A DNA stretch of 64,000 bases from Aradus depressus (lineage: Eukaryota; Arthropoda; Insecta; Hemiptera; Aradidae), in contig OY759221.1 of the NCBI GenBank assembly GCA_963662175.1, forward strand, positions 32,052,045-32,116,044. The letters are read 5' to 3'. Both the position numbers and the translations under genes were made by a program. Positions 9,395 through 21,089 of this stretch are shown here, piece after piece (the first letter of the stretch is position 1; every line of letters starts with the position of its first letter). Under the pieces are notes generated by a model. The model did no database searches. It saw nothing but the letters and a program-made list of their open reading frames with translations, and was not told where the DNA came from.

Positions 9395-10000
9395 CTTTAA
9401 GATTTTGCAAGTTACCATTCATTATTTACTGATGATGATGCTGTTGCGTCAAAACCCATCTTACTGAATAATTACCTATATCATTTTAAAAATGTGCTTT
9501 ATATAACTAAGTAAAGCGTTAATGTATTGCTTCTAATTCGCCTTCGGTTTTTGGCGTTCGTTCGCTCAAAGTATAAGCGGTTTTTCTATAACTAATGGAG
9601 TCTCTTTATTTGAGGAGCGGAACGTTCCCTGGATGGCGTTGCCTAATTGTATCCATTAAACAACAGCTTTAAGAAGAAAAAAAAATTGAGGAAGTTGACT
9701 GAATGTTCAAGTTAAACCGTGAGTCTAATGAAGGGTGAAATGAATGTTAAAACTTGGTTCCTCCGGAGTCATGGGTCCATTTACAAGAAAGTACAGGAGG
9801 GTCATAACCTCTAATGCGAGGGGATGATGCGTTAAATACTTCAACGGCCTACCCTCTTAGCGCTCCAACAGATTCTTTTAAGGAACACGAGAAAAAAAAT
9901 AATTACTTCACAGGCGGCTGTACAGTCTTGGGGATCCCGAAGATTTTTATTTAAAGGAGGCTTTCCAAAAATTTGTTGATTTCAAATCTGAGGACTTTCA
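9395..10000. other. Unassigned DNA
   Basis: No recognised gene or repeat family. Confidence 0.3.
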
Positions 10001-10002
10001 GC

Positions 10003-10100
10003 GATTGAAAATTTAATAAGGAACATTTTTGGTAAGAACGAATTTTTTGATAAGGCTAACAGTTTTCGGGTAAATCAAGAAAACATCTAAAAATATGTAT
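10003..10100. repeat. Dispersed repeat H, copy 1
   Basis: 'aatttaataaggaacatt' followed by 'tttggtaag', then a diverged 'aatttt', 'taac..ttttcg.gt.aatcaag' block also found in order at 35143-35240. Confidence 0.6.
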
Positions 10101-10334
10101 TTCGGTCTTCTCTACAACTTTTTCTTGGAAAGAAGAGTTTTGATTAGGTCATAAACTTGAGCAGTATCTTGTAAAATGTAGTTAGGCCCCGTTGTAAAGA
10201 GGTCTCAATTTTCGGCTGATTCGGATAAAATCTAATCAGATCTAAGAACCCCTTCATCGCAAATTTCAAGTTCATAGCTACAATTGCTTTAGCAGTAGAG
10301 AGCTTACAACTATTCCACCACATACACACACGCA

Positions 10335-10582
10335 GAGGGCGCCGGTAGCTCAGTGGTATGCGTGCTTGTCTTGTGAACTCAAGATCGTGGATTCGAAACC
10401 CGACCGAGGCCCTTAGTTTATTTTATCTGGGTGGTGAATAAAAATTTAGGGTAGGCAAAATTTAGGACTCCCACAGTAGAGTCGGGCTCATGTCCACCAG
10501 AGTGACGAAAGAGCGCTCTGGTAGTAGGTGATATGACCTCGTAGTTAAAGCCCGGGCATGAGTCATAAAACCTAACCTAACC
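10335..10582 (+). mobile_element. tRNA-derived SINE, internally deleted
   Basis: Has the tRNA-like head with box A (TAGCTCAGTGGTA) and box B (slightly changed, ATTCGAAACC) and the 3' part ending 'cctaacctaacc'. The central domain between 'ttttatctgggtggt' and 'gaataaaaattta' is missing. Plus strand. Confidence 0.85.
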
Positions 10583-10742
10583 AATGTACGTTATTGTTTT
10601 ATTTATTCATTTATATATATTTTTTTATTTAGACATTTTTATACATTCATTTATAATTGACTAATATATACATATATTATTTTTCATATATTGTTATAGT
10701 TACATTGTTTTCTTTCTTTTCTATATCTCGCCAGATTGGGAC

Positions 10743-10780
10743 CTGATGATGGGACGTAAGAACGTCCCGAAACATCGTTG
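10743..10780 (+). ncRNA. Hammerhead-like motif, family D
   Basis: CTGATGA (10743-10749), extra T, a perfect seven-pair helix II (GGGACGT-AAGA-ACGTCCC, 10751-10768), GAAA (10769-10772), then CATCGTTG, where helix III could be only AC/GT closing a three-base loop. No good helix I is visible next to the core, so this one may be a decayed or minimal form. Confidence 0.55.
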
Positions 10781-10885
10781 GGGGATAAGACACTTCCGAA
10801 GTTTTTTTTTTTTGAAAAATAGTTATCTTAATTTTTATTAAATTGAAAAAAAATGTGTACTTATTATGAACGTATCTTGTATTAT

Positions 10886-10889
<4 letters not shown>

Positions 10890-10935
<46 letters not shown>
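10890..10935. repeat. (TA)n microsatellite
   Basis: About 23 uninterrupted TA units. Confidence 0.98.
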
Positions 10936-10937
<2 letters not shown>

Positions 10938-10942
<5 letters not shown>

Positions 10943-11143
10943 TTTTTAAGTATTTATTTGTACAGTTTTTATTAATTTCATTTTACTTTTTTTAATGTTT
11001 TTTTTTGTTACTACTAATCATAGATGTGTTAGACTCAAGTAGTTATAAATCTAATTTATAAGCTATCTTAATGTATAAATTCATTTGACGTATCCTATTA
11101 CCATGTATTGGTTCAACGGAAATGAATTATTATTATCATTACC
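10938..11143 (+). mobile_element. Non-LTR retrotransposon 3' end with (ATT)n tail
   Basis: A 200-base block ('gtatttatttgtaca', 'atagatgtgttagactc', 'agctatcttaatgtata', 'gacgtatcctattaccatg', 'ggttcaacggaaat') ends in an ATT-rich tail. The same block with the same tail occurs at 16045, 23232 (minus), 29505 and 48672 (minus). A fixed 3' end with microsatellite tail and variable 5' ends is typical of non-LTR elements. No coding part remains. Confidence 0.7.
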
Positions 11144-11144
11144 T

Positions 11145-12130
11145 ACATACACGCACAGATATCATCGCGAGAATGGTCGGGTCCTAGAAACATGAAAATC
11201 CGTTAAAATCTCGAATTTTAGCACGATTACAATACTTATACTATAGATGATATCGACGGTGGAAAGGTAAAAGGTAAAACCCACAAATTTCTGGAAATGT
11301 GATTAATGTACCAATTGAGACTCTCCGACTTTGCGGATGTACTGGTAAAAGGTTGCAAGCCTCAATTGACGGGAATATTACTTCATTTCAGCTTTTAGAT
11401 TGTTGTAACCCACATCAACCAACATCAAATGTACTAGATAATGCGTTTTTTGTTAATATTGTAAAATTTATGTTTTGTGAGTTACAACCATTTACCTTTC
11501 CACCGTCGTTTATATTATAAAAAAGTGAAAAGAACACATACAATCAGAAATAAATAAGAAATCTATCTGAAAAATATTTATAAATATATAAAATAATAAT
11601 AAACAAACCCTTCGGACATTTGTACACAAACACAAAAAGCAGTAATACTTGCTAAATCAGAGTTGAATGAAAGTTTGAGGGGTGGCTAAGGGAAATACTC
11701 GGTGACTGATTGTGTAGGTTCCTCCCTACTTCATGACATCTGAATAGAAGGCAAAGGTAGGTGAACAGGAGGCAGGAGTTGGAAGGGGGACCTCAGGAAC
11801 ATGGTCCGCAAACTTTTACAGGGAGGGTTGTCAGGAAGGGGCACAACTTTGAAGTTTGGGCAAGGTTATTGAGTTGTCGTCAAGTTGTGTAGGACTCATC
11901 AGCCGTCACGGCTCCCAACAACCTCACTCACAAGTATTCTTTAAACCCAGTTCTCTGTCGCCCTACCTCCACAAATAGGGATTTCCGTTCCTCCTGGCTT
12001 TCAGTAAAGCAATTATAAAAGTGGAGATTGTTAATTAAAATGTTTAAAAAATCTGGGGATCCCGAGCCTGGGAAACGTGTATCCTAGAAGCTATAGAAAA
12101 GAGAAAAATTATATGGTGCAATGCACCAAT
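11145..12130. other. Unassigned DNA
   Basis: No gene recognised. The plus frame at 11299-11520 (73 residues) has no known motif. The stretch near 11690-11900 is richer in G. Confidence 0.3.
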
Positions 12131-12139
12131 CTGAAGAGG

Positions 12140-12930
12140 AAATACGCAAGAGCAGAGAAAGGACAGCAAGACTCTGGGAGAGTCATAGGATGCTTCACAG
12201 ATGATTCTAGACAGAAGGACACAGGACTCAATGGAGACGGTATTTGGATATCGAGCCTTAGGTTGGAGGTTTCAATCCTGGAATGTGCATCTAGGAAAGA
12301 AGTAATGAAAGAGTGACATGGTAGGAGTAAAGGAGTGCGTAAATCTGTTAAGCACCTTAGGAAACTACAAAAAAGTTAGATTCTACTCAGGGAAATTGGG
12401 AAGCGGATTGGCTGACCAAGGAAGATTCAAGTATGCCCTTCATGGAGCCAGAACTAGTAGGTACTCGGAATGTCCAGAGGGCATACCGAACCCTGATGAA
12501 AAAAAAATTGGTCTAGAAACCTATTGGAGAAGTTATGGAGAGGAAGAGCCACATGCACAGTCGAAGACGTTCCTGGGGGAAGTTTGGGATCCTAGATCTC
12601 AACAGGAGCAAGCTTCGGCAACTGACAGGGATCCTCACAGGAACAGGTTTGTTCAACGGACAGCTTATAGGAGTCAAGGACAATACCACCTGTAAAATAT
12701 GTGAAGATGGAATGGCAGCTCATTTCCGGGATACGCTCGGGCTAGATTCCACATTCTCGGCAAAGATTAGACCACGCGAGTATTCTTAGATTTGCTAAAG
12801 AAACTGGACTAGGTCCTTCAGATCCAATTAAGACAATATGAAAAGGTAAGGAGCAAGCCCAGCGCTTCCAGGGAAGAGATAAAAGCATCGGATGCTTAGG
12901 TTCCTAAGTGCATGCCCGGTGTATAGTGAC
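12140..12930 (+). pseudogene. RNase H-bearing non-LTR retrotransposon, 3' part (broken)
   Basis: The 3' end of an ORF2 of the kind that follows reverse transcriptase with RNase H (Jockey, R1 and I-type elements). Pieces appear in order but in different frames: an RNase H-like start with TDDSRQKDTG (about 12200), KECVNLLSTLGNYKKV (12333), a linker, LRQLTGILTGTGLFNGQLIGV (about 12610-12670), the zinc-knuckle style CKICEDG...H (12692-12724), and ILRFAKETGLGPSD (about 12785-12825). Frameshifts and stops lie between them, so it is dead. The last 170 bases match 63240-63440, a second copy of the same family. Confidence 0.75.
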
Positions 12931-12934
12931 CTTT

Positions 12935-13705
12935 GATAGTACGTTACAACTTTCTTTCCAGAGGAATTTCGCTTCTTCAAGAAAAGCAACGAGATTAGAA
13001 TCTAATTATCTGGTAATGCCTGTTATAGCACACAAGGAAAAGTCGATATTGACTATAATGATGCTGGGAGACGTCCACGTCGTTGAAGATCACGGAATCG
13101 AACGCCAATAAGCCATTATAATGATACTACTATTCGGGACACTTAATATTTTTTGATTTTCTTAATTATTACACGTTCCATTGAATTCTTTGGAGAATGT
13201 TATGTTTGGAAGTTGTATGTACGATTTATTTGATACAGAAACAATTGTAGAAATATGTAATGCATTGATGTACTTCTTACTTACCTTCTTGCAGTAATTC
13301 ATTTAAGTTTGTTGAAAGATACCACAATGATACAATATTGACCTCTTGAGTCCCTCTAACATAAAGTATAAAGTTGGACTGAGGGTAGATCCTTGAGGGG
13401 AGCCCGCATATCGTCACTTGATGGCACCCTCAGGTCCGGCCCTAATTGCAACAAAGACGACCTCAGCCTATCGTTAGATTCCATTACATGGCCACCTCCC
13501 CTCCCCTTTCTCACAAGATATTCCTCTCCTAATGGATCTGGTTAATGTTAGCTAGACTCCCTGATCTTGGAGAGGTTGTTATTGGTAATATCTTCGTATC
13601 TGTGACCATTGAACAGGAGTCTGAACAGCTATCTTAGAGGAAGGGCGACTTCACAAATCACTGTTTTATGACCCCTATCAATAGACCTTTTCAATAACTC
13701 CGCTG
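12935..13705. other. Unassigned DNA
   Basis: No recognised repeat family. A possible RT-like phrase (LNSYLRGR near 13620) is too short to support a call. Confidence 0.3.
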
Positions 13706-13710
13706 TCCAA

Positions 13711-13987
13711 CGAGGCCCTTAGTTTATTTTATTTGGGAGGTAAAAAAAATAAACTTAAGCACGCCGTCCTTCGGATGGGACGTTAAGCGATGGTCCCGAG
13801 CCTGTATGATCTCAGGTACTCGTTAAAGACCCCTACCCTAGGTGAATAAAAATTTAGGATAGGCAAAATTTAGGACTCCCACAGTAGAGTCGGGCTCATG
13901 TCCACCAGAGTGAAGAAAGAGCGCTCTGGTAGTAGGCGATATGACCTCGCAGTTAAAGCCCGGGCATGAGTCATAAAATCTAACCTG
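13711..13987 (+). mobile_element. tRNA-derived SINE, lacking the tRNA head
   Basis: Starts at 'cgaggcccttagttta', keeps the central domain (TTCGGATGGGACGTTAAGC, TGGTCCCGAGCC, ACTCGTTAAAGACCCC) and the full 3' part. Confidence 0.9.
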
Positions 13988-14379
13988 TTATTTTTATTAT
14001 TATTTTTTTTTTTTGTACTTTGGAAGTTTGCTAGGTTGTAATACTTATACTATCCTCAGGTTACCTAAAATAACCTAAGGCTGTGACACACCATAGGGAA
14101 GTCCAGATAGGTTGAGAAGTTCTACAAATATTTTAGTTGTCAATAATATAATGAAATAAATAAAATACAATAAAATAAAATAACAAAAATACACTAGAAA
14201 GAAATTAAATATATATATAATTTCTTTCTTTTGTATTTTCTTTATTGTGTTGTATTGTTTTTTCTTTATTTGATTTCATTGTTATATGAAGAAAATAAAA
14301 AATGGGATTCATAGTAAAATACATAGTACATATAACACATAATATCGAAGTACAAGAAAAAAATGAATATAAAAACATA

Positions 14380-15130
14380 CTCTTTATATTAAAAATACAC
14401 AATATATGATATTAACTTAGTGGCATTAATAGGGGTGAGAAATCTTTTTTTTTTCACCCCCCAGATGAAAAACCTAAGGGCCTCGGCTTCGAACCCGCGA
14501 TCTTGACTCAGTAAGCAAGCATGCTACCTCTGAGCTACTGGCGCCTCACAGAGTGAAATTTATGAGTTTTGATTTTCAAAATTCTAGCCCTCGCTCAATT
14601 TTTGATCTATTTGGATGAAACTAGGTGCAAAATAATTGCGAAAGCTGGCTTTTTATCGGGTAACTGCGGGTTTCACAATCAAGGTATTATATGCCAATTG
14701 ACAGCTGCCAAAACCCCGCGAAAATTTGAAAAATTTTTAATTTTTTTGTCTAAATTTTTGTTAACGGATTTTTACTTAAAAATGAATGTTTTTTGGTCGC
14801 TGATTACGAATTCAATATTTATTTTAGCCAAAAGTGGTCTTAATGTTGTCATTTTGGCCTAAAGTGGTCCGAATTCAATATATTGGCTATTTTTTCCACT
14901 TTTGGTGGTTTTAATGGATTCATTGATTGTGAAACCCGCAGTTACCTGATAAAAAGCCAGCTTTCACAAATATTTTGCACCTAGTTTCATCCAAATTGAT
15001 CAAAAATTGAGCGGGGGCTCGAATTTTGAAAATCAAAACTCATAAATTTCACACTGTGCGCTCTCTCTCACCCCTGTCAACGCCACAAAGTTATATAATA
15101 TACATCGTATTTTTATTATAAAGAGTAGTA
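14380..15130. mobile_element. Fold-back element, ~750 bp, with a SINE head in its left arm
   Basis: Outer arms pair over a long distance: 'actctttatattaaaaatac' (14382) with the complement of 15098-15130, 'tggcattaataggggtgaga' with 15066-15090, and an inner 135-base block (14549-14683) with 14920-15056 at high identity. The only large interruption of pairing is the SINE fragment at 14455-14548, so the SINE inserted after the fold-back formed. The 97-residue frame at 14569-14862 lies in the hairpin and is not a gene. No transposase. Confidence 0.85.
14455..14548 (-). mobile_element. tRNA-derived SINE, head only (subfamily B)
   Basis: Minus-strand tRNA-like head: box A region 'tagctcagaggtag', box B 'ggttcgaagcc', then a T-rich end on the plus strand corresponding to an A-rich tail. 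The 'gaggtagcatgcttgcttactgag' form marks subfamily B, which differs from the 'gtggtatgcgtgcttgcc' form. Confidence 0.75.
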
Positions 15131-15715
15131 CTACCTATGTACGCAATTTAATTGTCTACATCCTAGTGCTGCTCTCTACTTAAACTTTGAGCCGAATATT
15201 AGTGACTGGCATCGAATGTCTTATTATGATGAAGGTAGTAAGGAGGAGGTGGGTTATCTCGATGGAGGAGGCAGTGGCCTAGAGACCTTCCTTCCGGCAC
15301 AAGATAGAGAGCTCGTTAGAAGGCAGATAGGTGACCGGGCTCTGTCTCAACAGATAACCCGGGTCATTAGTTGCTCAGATATCAGTGGTTGTCCAGGCAA
15401 CTTGGAATCATGTTTCTTATGAAGCAGGGGGGCGTCTCTTTCATCACTCAAGTCAGCATCAGCGTACACTTATGTTGAAATGAAGAAAATTATCTTGTTA
15501 TCAGAACTAAGATAACTTACTGCCTCAAATTCCCAAGAGTTTGAACCATATGGTAAGCTCAAATAGTACTCCATCTGGCACAGTATATACAGACACACAT
15601 TGGCACTTAGTGCGCTTATACATCTCAGAAGAAAGTCAATTTTGTGGACAACCAGGGTATAGCGAATTGTTCGCTTATATTTGACAGAAAACATCATTAA
15701 AATTCAAATAAATTT
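15130..15715. other. Unassigned DNA
   Basis: A 26-base phrase around 'ggcctagagaccttccttcc' (15282-15301) recurs at 17568-17590. Nothing else recognised. Confidence 0.35.
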
Positions 15716-15719
15716 AACA

Positions 15720-15985
15720 AAACCAGTTTTCGCTAATATTCAACAGTTGACTTACATAAGAGGGGCTCTTAAATCCTCATATTAAATTTTGTGTCAATTC
15801 ACGTATGAAATTTTGCTCCCCTAATCTTCCCTCCCTTTAGTCGATTTGGCTAAAAATCAATAGATGTCGTTGTTAGAGGATTCTGTATTCACATTTAAAA
15901 TTTCGAGTTCATATATACATTCCATCGAGAGTTATCGTGTTCACAGACACACATACATTTTTTTTTTTTTCAAATTTGGAATCAA
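15720..15985 (+). repeat. TIR-C repeat, internal part
   Basis: Plus-strand landmarks: 'gttgacttacataag', 'taaatcctcatattaaat', 'tcgatttggct', 'gagagttatcgtgttcacag' and a T-run. Confidence 0.65.
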
Positions 15986-16044
15986 CATTATTTATTTTAT
16001 ACTTTGTTTATCTACTGTATAATATTGTTATTTCTGTATTCATA

Positions 16045-16256
16045 TTCCCAAGTATTTGTTTATTAATTTCATTTTATTTTTTAGTAGTACCTATTGTTAA
16101 TTCTAATCCTTGTGTGTCAGACTCTAAGAGCTAATATGTAAACAGACAGCTCTTCAGCTAGCTCGTACATAAACATGTATCTAATTTATAAACTATCTTT
16201 ATGTATACATTCTTATGACTATGTTATTGTTTAGCGGAAATAAATATTATTATTAT
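16045..16256 (+). mobile_element. Non-LTR retrotransposon 3' end with (ATT)n tail
   Basis: Second copy of the 3' block at 10938: 'aagtatttgtttattaat', 'gtgtcagactctaag', 'aaactatctttatgtata' and 'gcggaaataaatattatt'. Contains a short internal insertion. Confidence 0.65.
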
Positions 16257-16259
16257 AAC

Positions 16260-17695
16260 CATTCGGCTGTAAATCATCTAAGCAATTTATATAACATCTG
16301 CCAAGGTATGCTTCAATGGTTATGTGTAGATACGTAAGCATAATCCTTGCAATGCAGCAGTGCACCCTGACTTTTAGATGCTTCAATAAAAAACAACACG
16401 AAGAGGGGCTTTATTGCCCGCAGCATTGCAGTAATTAAAAGACCTGAACTGAGGGGAGGAAAAAGGGGATTTAAAAAACAATTATTACACTTTTCCTGGC
16501 TGGAGTCATAGGTCAGTTGGGGGGAATTGTGAAAACGATTGTTCAAATTGGGATGTGAAAAACTGGCTTTCCCCAGTTGCTGTTATTGGTAATTGGAGAC
16601 GAGACTGTGATTAGTGGACGGGTGCCAACCCTGAGATAAATAGGGAATACATCCCCCCCCAGCTATCGGGATGTTATTACGGCCTGTTCGTGCTCAACTC
16701 TCCAATTGCTTCTCACCCAAATATCACCATATATCCATATACCCATCTCCAATCCAAGGATCACTACATTTTCCAGAGTATTCACTGTCCAATGATAAAA
16801 CAGATAAAAAGTGCGAAAAAAAAAAACATCATATTTCTGTGCGGAAATGTTTTCTTCACAATTTTAATTTTTTTTATTTATTTATTACTACATTGGAGCC
16901 TTTTAAGGCTTATTGTAGAGAGTTGGGGTACAATTTGAATATACATCCGATATAATAATAAAGTAAGAATTTCACAACTTAATAAATATCTAAATATTAT
17001 AATAAATGCGCACATTTACTTGTATACAAAGAGCCAAGAGAAATGTAAAACAGAAAAAATATATACTTTTATATACATACACATGTACATATTATAATGA
17101 CTTAAAATAAAACCAAAGTAATAAACATTAAGTAATAAACTTAAACTGTAAATAACAAGAATTTAACAAAAACTTAATAAGAAAATCTCAACTTTAATTC
17201 ATGTTCCATTATCTTTATTATTTTTTTGTCCTCTATTGAGTGAGTTTTTCAGCAGTTTTTTTTTTTTGTTGTAAAAACTTAGATTTTTGGTATTACAATC
17301 GAGCTAAGTCCCAACAATGGTAGGACGCTACAAATTATACGACAAAAGGCGAGGCTTTAGAACAATGAAATGGCGGTTATGTCTATTTACCAAGTCTGAT
17401 GGTGGACCTAATTTGGGGCGGGCTACCTCCGACTTGAGAATGGAGTCATCCGCTGTAGGATGGTCCTTAAGGAAGAGACGCTTCCTACTAAAGATGCAAA
17501 TTGTACTTGAAAACGGGAGACAAAGCCACGTCAGACAAGGTAGTTGGAGTTATCTTAACGGAGACACTGGCCTAGAGACCTTCCTTCCGTCCCTTGTTGC
17601 CAGATAGAGAAACCTCCTTAGGCTCATGGGTCACAACTTTGGATTCCATGGATTTAACAATTCTGCAGTCCGTAGTATCCTTGGATTCTTCGTCA
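16260..17695. other. Unassigned, partly AT-rich DNA
   Basis: 16860-17260 is strongly AT-rich and could be the 3' untranslated part of an unidentified retroelement on either strand. The overlapping plus frames at 16671-16955 have no recognised motif. 17568-17590 repeats a phrase from 15282. Confidence 0.3.
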
Positions 17696-17698
17696 TAT

Positions 17699-17935
17699 AA
17701 AAAGTTGTCGGTGAGTCACCGGCAATGTACTTCCCCAGAACAAATTAATCCTAAATAGAGCTCCTACTACTAAATTTGGTGTCGATAAATGCATTACATC
17801 GGCAGTTATTAGGGTATTGAGTTGAGCCACCCCTCTGATCCTCCCTTCTCGTCCGCCGATTCAGCTGAAAATTATTAAGTGTCGTCCATATGGGGTTTTG
17901 GCCACACATATACACTTTCATTTCAATATTGTAAT
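17699..17935 (+). repeat. TIR-C repeat, internal part
   Basis: Plus-strand landmarks: 'gtcggtgagtcaccggcaat', 'tacttccccagaac', 'cattacatcggcagttatta' and 'gccgattcagctgaaaat'. Confidence 0.7.
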
Positions 17936-17939
17936 ATCC

Positions 17940-18585
17940 AAAATTTGGATACTAATTGTTTAATATATTCAAATAATAATAATTATCAAGATACAAATAT
18001 TAGAATTGGAAGGCAGGAAATGAACAGGAAGTCGCTAGAAGACCCCCATCAGTAAGGGGTATGAAAGGGTGGGGGATTGGGCAACCAATAAGCACTCAAA
18101 CGAGTCCCGGGCGAGGAGCCGCAGCCAAGATCCAGGACTCAGCCACTGGACCGAAGAAGAAGATGTGTTTGAGCTCACTTCTATCTTGAGACAGACCGCA
18201 GAGACTGATGATCGAAGAAATCCAGAACCCAACAGCAATCGCAAAGAACAACGAACAAAGGCTACAAGGTACCGTTAGACAATAAACAATTATACCGATA
18301 GATTTTTTGAGTATTATTTTGATTTCTTTGAAGGATTCTAAGAAATAATTATAAAGTTTTTAAGAATGTTTATCAAGAATATATTTAGTCAAATAAGAAT
18401 GGCGTAATTTTTCTTTTATGTATTTTGCACCTCATGTCATCTTGATTTTTCAAAACTGTTTAGTCTTGGCGAACCCACGCAACCAAAGAAAGGTAAAAAT
18501 CAGAAGCATATAGAATCATTATAATAAATTATTTTTTCAAGAACTTTTATTATACATACCAACAATAATTATCATTACAAATGGC
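17940..18585. other. Unassigned DNA
   Basis: Complementary open frames on both strands at 18035-18278 in a locally GC-richer patch. No known motif. Confidence 0.3.
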
Positions 18586-18589
18586 ATCA

Positions 18590-18755
18590 CTTGTGGGGAT
18601 CAATATATTCATTCTATCGAAAGTTATCGGTTTACCGACACACACAGAGACTTTTTTTTTCTTATTTGTAATATGGTGGTCGGGAAACATGCATTCCGTT
18701 GAAAACTCTGCATCGAATTTTTGACCTTATAAGTGGCACCAGATAAAGTGTAGCT
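18590..18755 (+). repeat. TIR-C repeat, right end part
   Basis: 'attctatcgaaagttatcg', 'cgacacacaca', a T-run, then 'ggaaacatgcattccgttga' and 'gcatcgaattt' of the right terminal repeat. Confidence 0.65.
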
Positions 18756-18759
18756 AGGT

Positions 18760-19835
18760 CCCAGAATAAAGAAAGACCGGATTCTTAGATTTTTACCTTT
18801 TTTTTTCCTCTTCCAAACACGAAAATGATTGATTACCTATTCGATTCATGTCTTCTGGAAGCGTTCAGTTAAATTTTGAAGAACCTAAAAAAACCTAATT
18901 GGGATGTGATCACTTAAAAATACCTAATCATGAAAAAATTAAAAAATATAAGAAAAATGCGATTTGAGGAAGGATAACAAATATTTCGATTCGTATTTCG
19001 ATAAAAAGCGGATGTTGGAGCGGTGGGGATTTGTTAGTGTTGCAGCTATACAGAAAAATTCCGAAGACGAAATTGCATTTACTGCGGCAGTGGCATTTTA
19101 CTTCTGACAGCAAAGTGATTTTTTGTCAAGGAAGCTTCTCGGTTTTTAAAAGAATTCTGAGGGATAATAAAGAGAATTTCATAGTAGAAATCCTAGAAAA
19201 GTACTTGGTTGTGCTGCAATCAAGAGAAGGATTCAATTATTTTACTAGTTCCTTTAATTTTATTTCTGTGTATATTTTTTGGTTTTTTTTTTTAATATGT
19301 CTTAATATCACATTCTATAAAAATGTTTTATTCGTATTTAATTTTTTTTTAACCTATTAAAGTTCCAAATTCTATATTCAAATTTTATATTGTAACCTTT
19401 TCAGGCTTTTTCGTAACCTAAAACGTCTTTTCAAGAAAAAACCTATTTAACCTGTTACAAAATTAATAATCCAGTCTCTGCTCATATTGGCCAAAAGTCT
19501 AGTCACATTTAGGTTAAGGTTGTTACTTGAAAGAAAAACAAATCAGTTTTCAGGATTTTTTTATTTTTATTTTTTTGCCCATTGTAGGAGACAGGGACGA
19601 CCAAGGTACTAAAGTTGAAGTGGGTGCTTGACTAAGTTGGTGGGACTTCAGATTCTCCAGAGAGGGACAGACACTGGGGAAACTTCATCAGATTTGATTA
19701 TCAGAGAGGCAGGCCCTGGGTGTGTTTTGATGGGCGGTGAACCAAAGCCTCCCCCTGGGGACCAGTCCAACCTCTTTTCACACAGACCCACCACAACATC
19801 AACCCCAGAGTCACTCTCATAGATACCCAATTTTA
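18760..19835. other. Unassigned DNA
   Basis: Includes a 109-residue plus frame (19031-19360), hydrophobic at the end and rich in F and I. It is probably chance coding in T-rich DNA. No repeat assigned. Confidence 0.3.
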
Positions 19836-19839
19836 CTTC

Positions 19840-20095
19840 ACCAGCTATATTAAGTATAGAAGAAGTTATTTAATCGGTCAAGAATTCGATTTTGTTTTTT
19901 TACCGGAATTTCATGTTTTTCGAGACATCGTTACAAAAATAAAAAATAACCTGCAATGTAATTCTTCAGAGCAAATTAATCAATTAACGTTTCCCTCCCC
20001 TCCAAAACCAGTTGACCGTTAGCGCTAATATTCAACAGTTGACTTACAAAGGGCGTCCTAAATCCTCATTCTAAATGTGTCATCGTAGAGTGAAC
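19840..20095 (+). repeat. TIR-C repeat, left end
   Basis: Left terminal repeat ('agctatattaagtatag', 'gttatttaatcggtcaagaa', 'accggaatttcatgttttt') followed by the internal start ('gcaatgtaattcttcagag', 'aattaatcaatta'). Confidence 0.65.
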
Positions 20096-20223
20096 ATTCC
20101 CATTTAAGGTTAACTTTTGAGATTTTAGTTTTTATATTTTTCTTTTGCATTTTAATTATTCTTTTTCAGTTTATTAACTAACATTTTTTATAATTGGTGT
20201 TATCAGTTTCATTGTTTTTTTTT

Positions 20224-20690
20224 AGACAGACGTTTAACTTGGACAACTCATATCAGACTGAAACGCACAGACCTCAAAAGACGATTTGGACGATTGAAAT
20301 CAATCATCGGACGACGATCGACATTATCGCTTGAAAACAAACTTCACATATACAACACCATAGTCAAACCCATCAGGACTTACGGCAACGAGATATGGGG
20401 ATCAGCCAAAAAATCAAACATACAATGTCTTCAGTCAATACAATCCATTATACTACACCACATTGCCAATGCGCCATTTTACGATGCCAACCTCACATTA
20501 CATAATGACCTCAACATTCCATTGGTACCTTCTGTTATCCAGGACACGATATCAAACTTTTCACGACAAACACCATCATCACGCCAATCCACTTATACAA
20601 GAATTATCTACAAACACTCTCCCCACAAATCCACCAACAATCGGTCGATAGGAGATGACAATAGGAGATGTTGATGTTTGATGAAAAAGA
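20224..20690 (+). pseudogene. Jockey-like non-LTR retrotransposon, post-RT fragment
   Basis: Encodes the segment after the RT catalytic core in Jockey-clade elements. From 20224 it reads DRRLTWTTHIRLKRTDLKRR, LSLENKLHIYNTIVKPI, RTYGNEIWGSAKKSNIQ and LNIPLVPSVIQDTISNF, open to about 20674. The RT active-site part and the 5' portion are missing. The frame is intact for about 150 residues, suggesting moderate age. No poly-A tail is obvious before the SINE at 20751. Confidence 0.85.
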
Positions 20691-20750
20691 AATGCTTCGT
20701 ATGTAACCTGGTTGGCCAGAAGCAAGTCCAGCTCCAGTCTACAAAATATG

Positions 20751-21085
20751 TATAGCTCAGTGGTATGCATGCTTGCCTTCTGAGCTCAAGAAAGTGGGTT
20801 CGAAACCCGACCGAGGCCCTTAGTTTATTTTATCTGGGAGGTAAAACAAACTTAAGCACGCCGTCCTTCGGATGGGACGTTAAGCGATGGTCCCGAGCCT
20901 GTACGATGTCAGGTACTCGTTAAAAACCCCTGCCCTAGGTGAATAAAAATTTAGGGTAGGCAACATTTAGGACTCCCAGAGTAGAGTCGGGCTCATGTCC
21001 ACCAGAGTGACGAAAGAGCGCTCTGGTAGTAGGCGATATGACCTCGTAGTTAAAGCCCGGGCATGAGTCATAAACCTTAACCCCC
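20751..21085 (+). mobile_element. tRNA-derived SINE, near full length
   Basis: Box A (TAGCTCAGTGGTA), box B (GGTTCGAAACC), central domain and 3' part are all present. Only the first ~10 bases of the head are replaced. Confidence 0.92.
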
Positions 21086-21089
21086 ATAA

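Noticed and set aside
13380..13640. Reverse-transcriptase-like phrases
   Set aside because: Only isolated words such as LNSYLRGR; stops interrupt every frame and the YXDD core is absent.
14569..14862. 97-residue plus-strand open frame
   Set aside because: It lies entirely in the hairpin of a fold-back element and includes one inverted arm.
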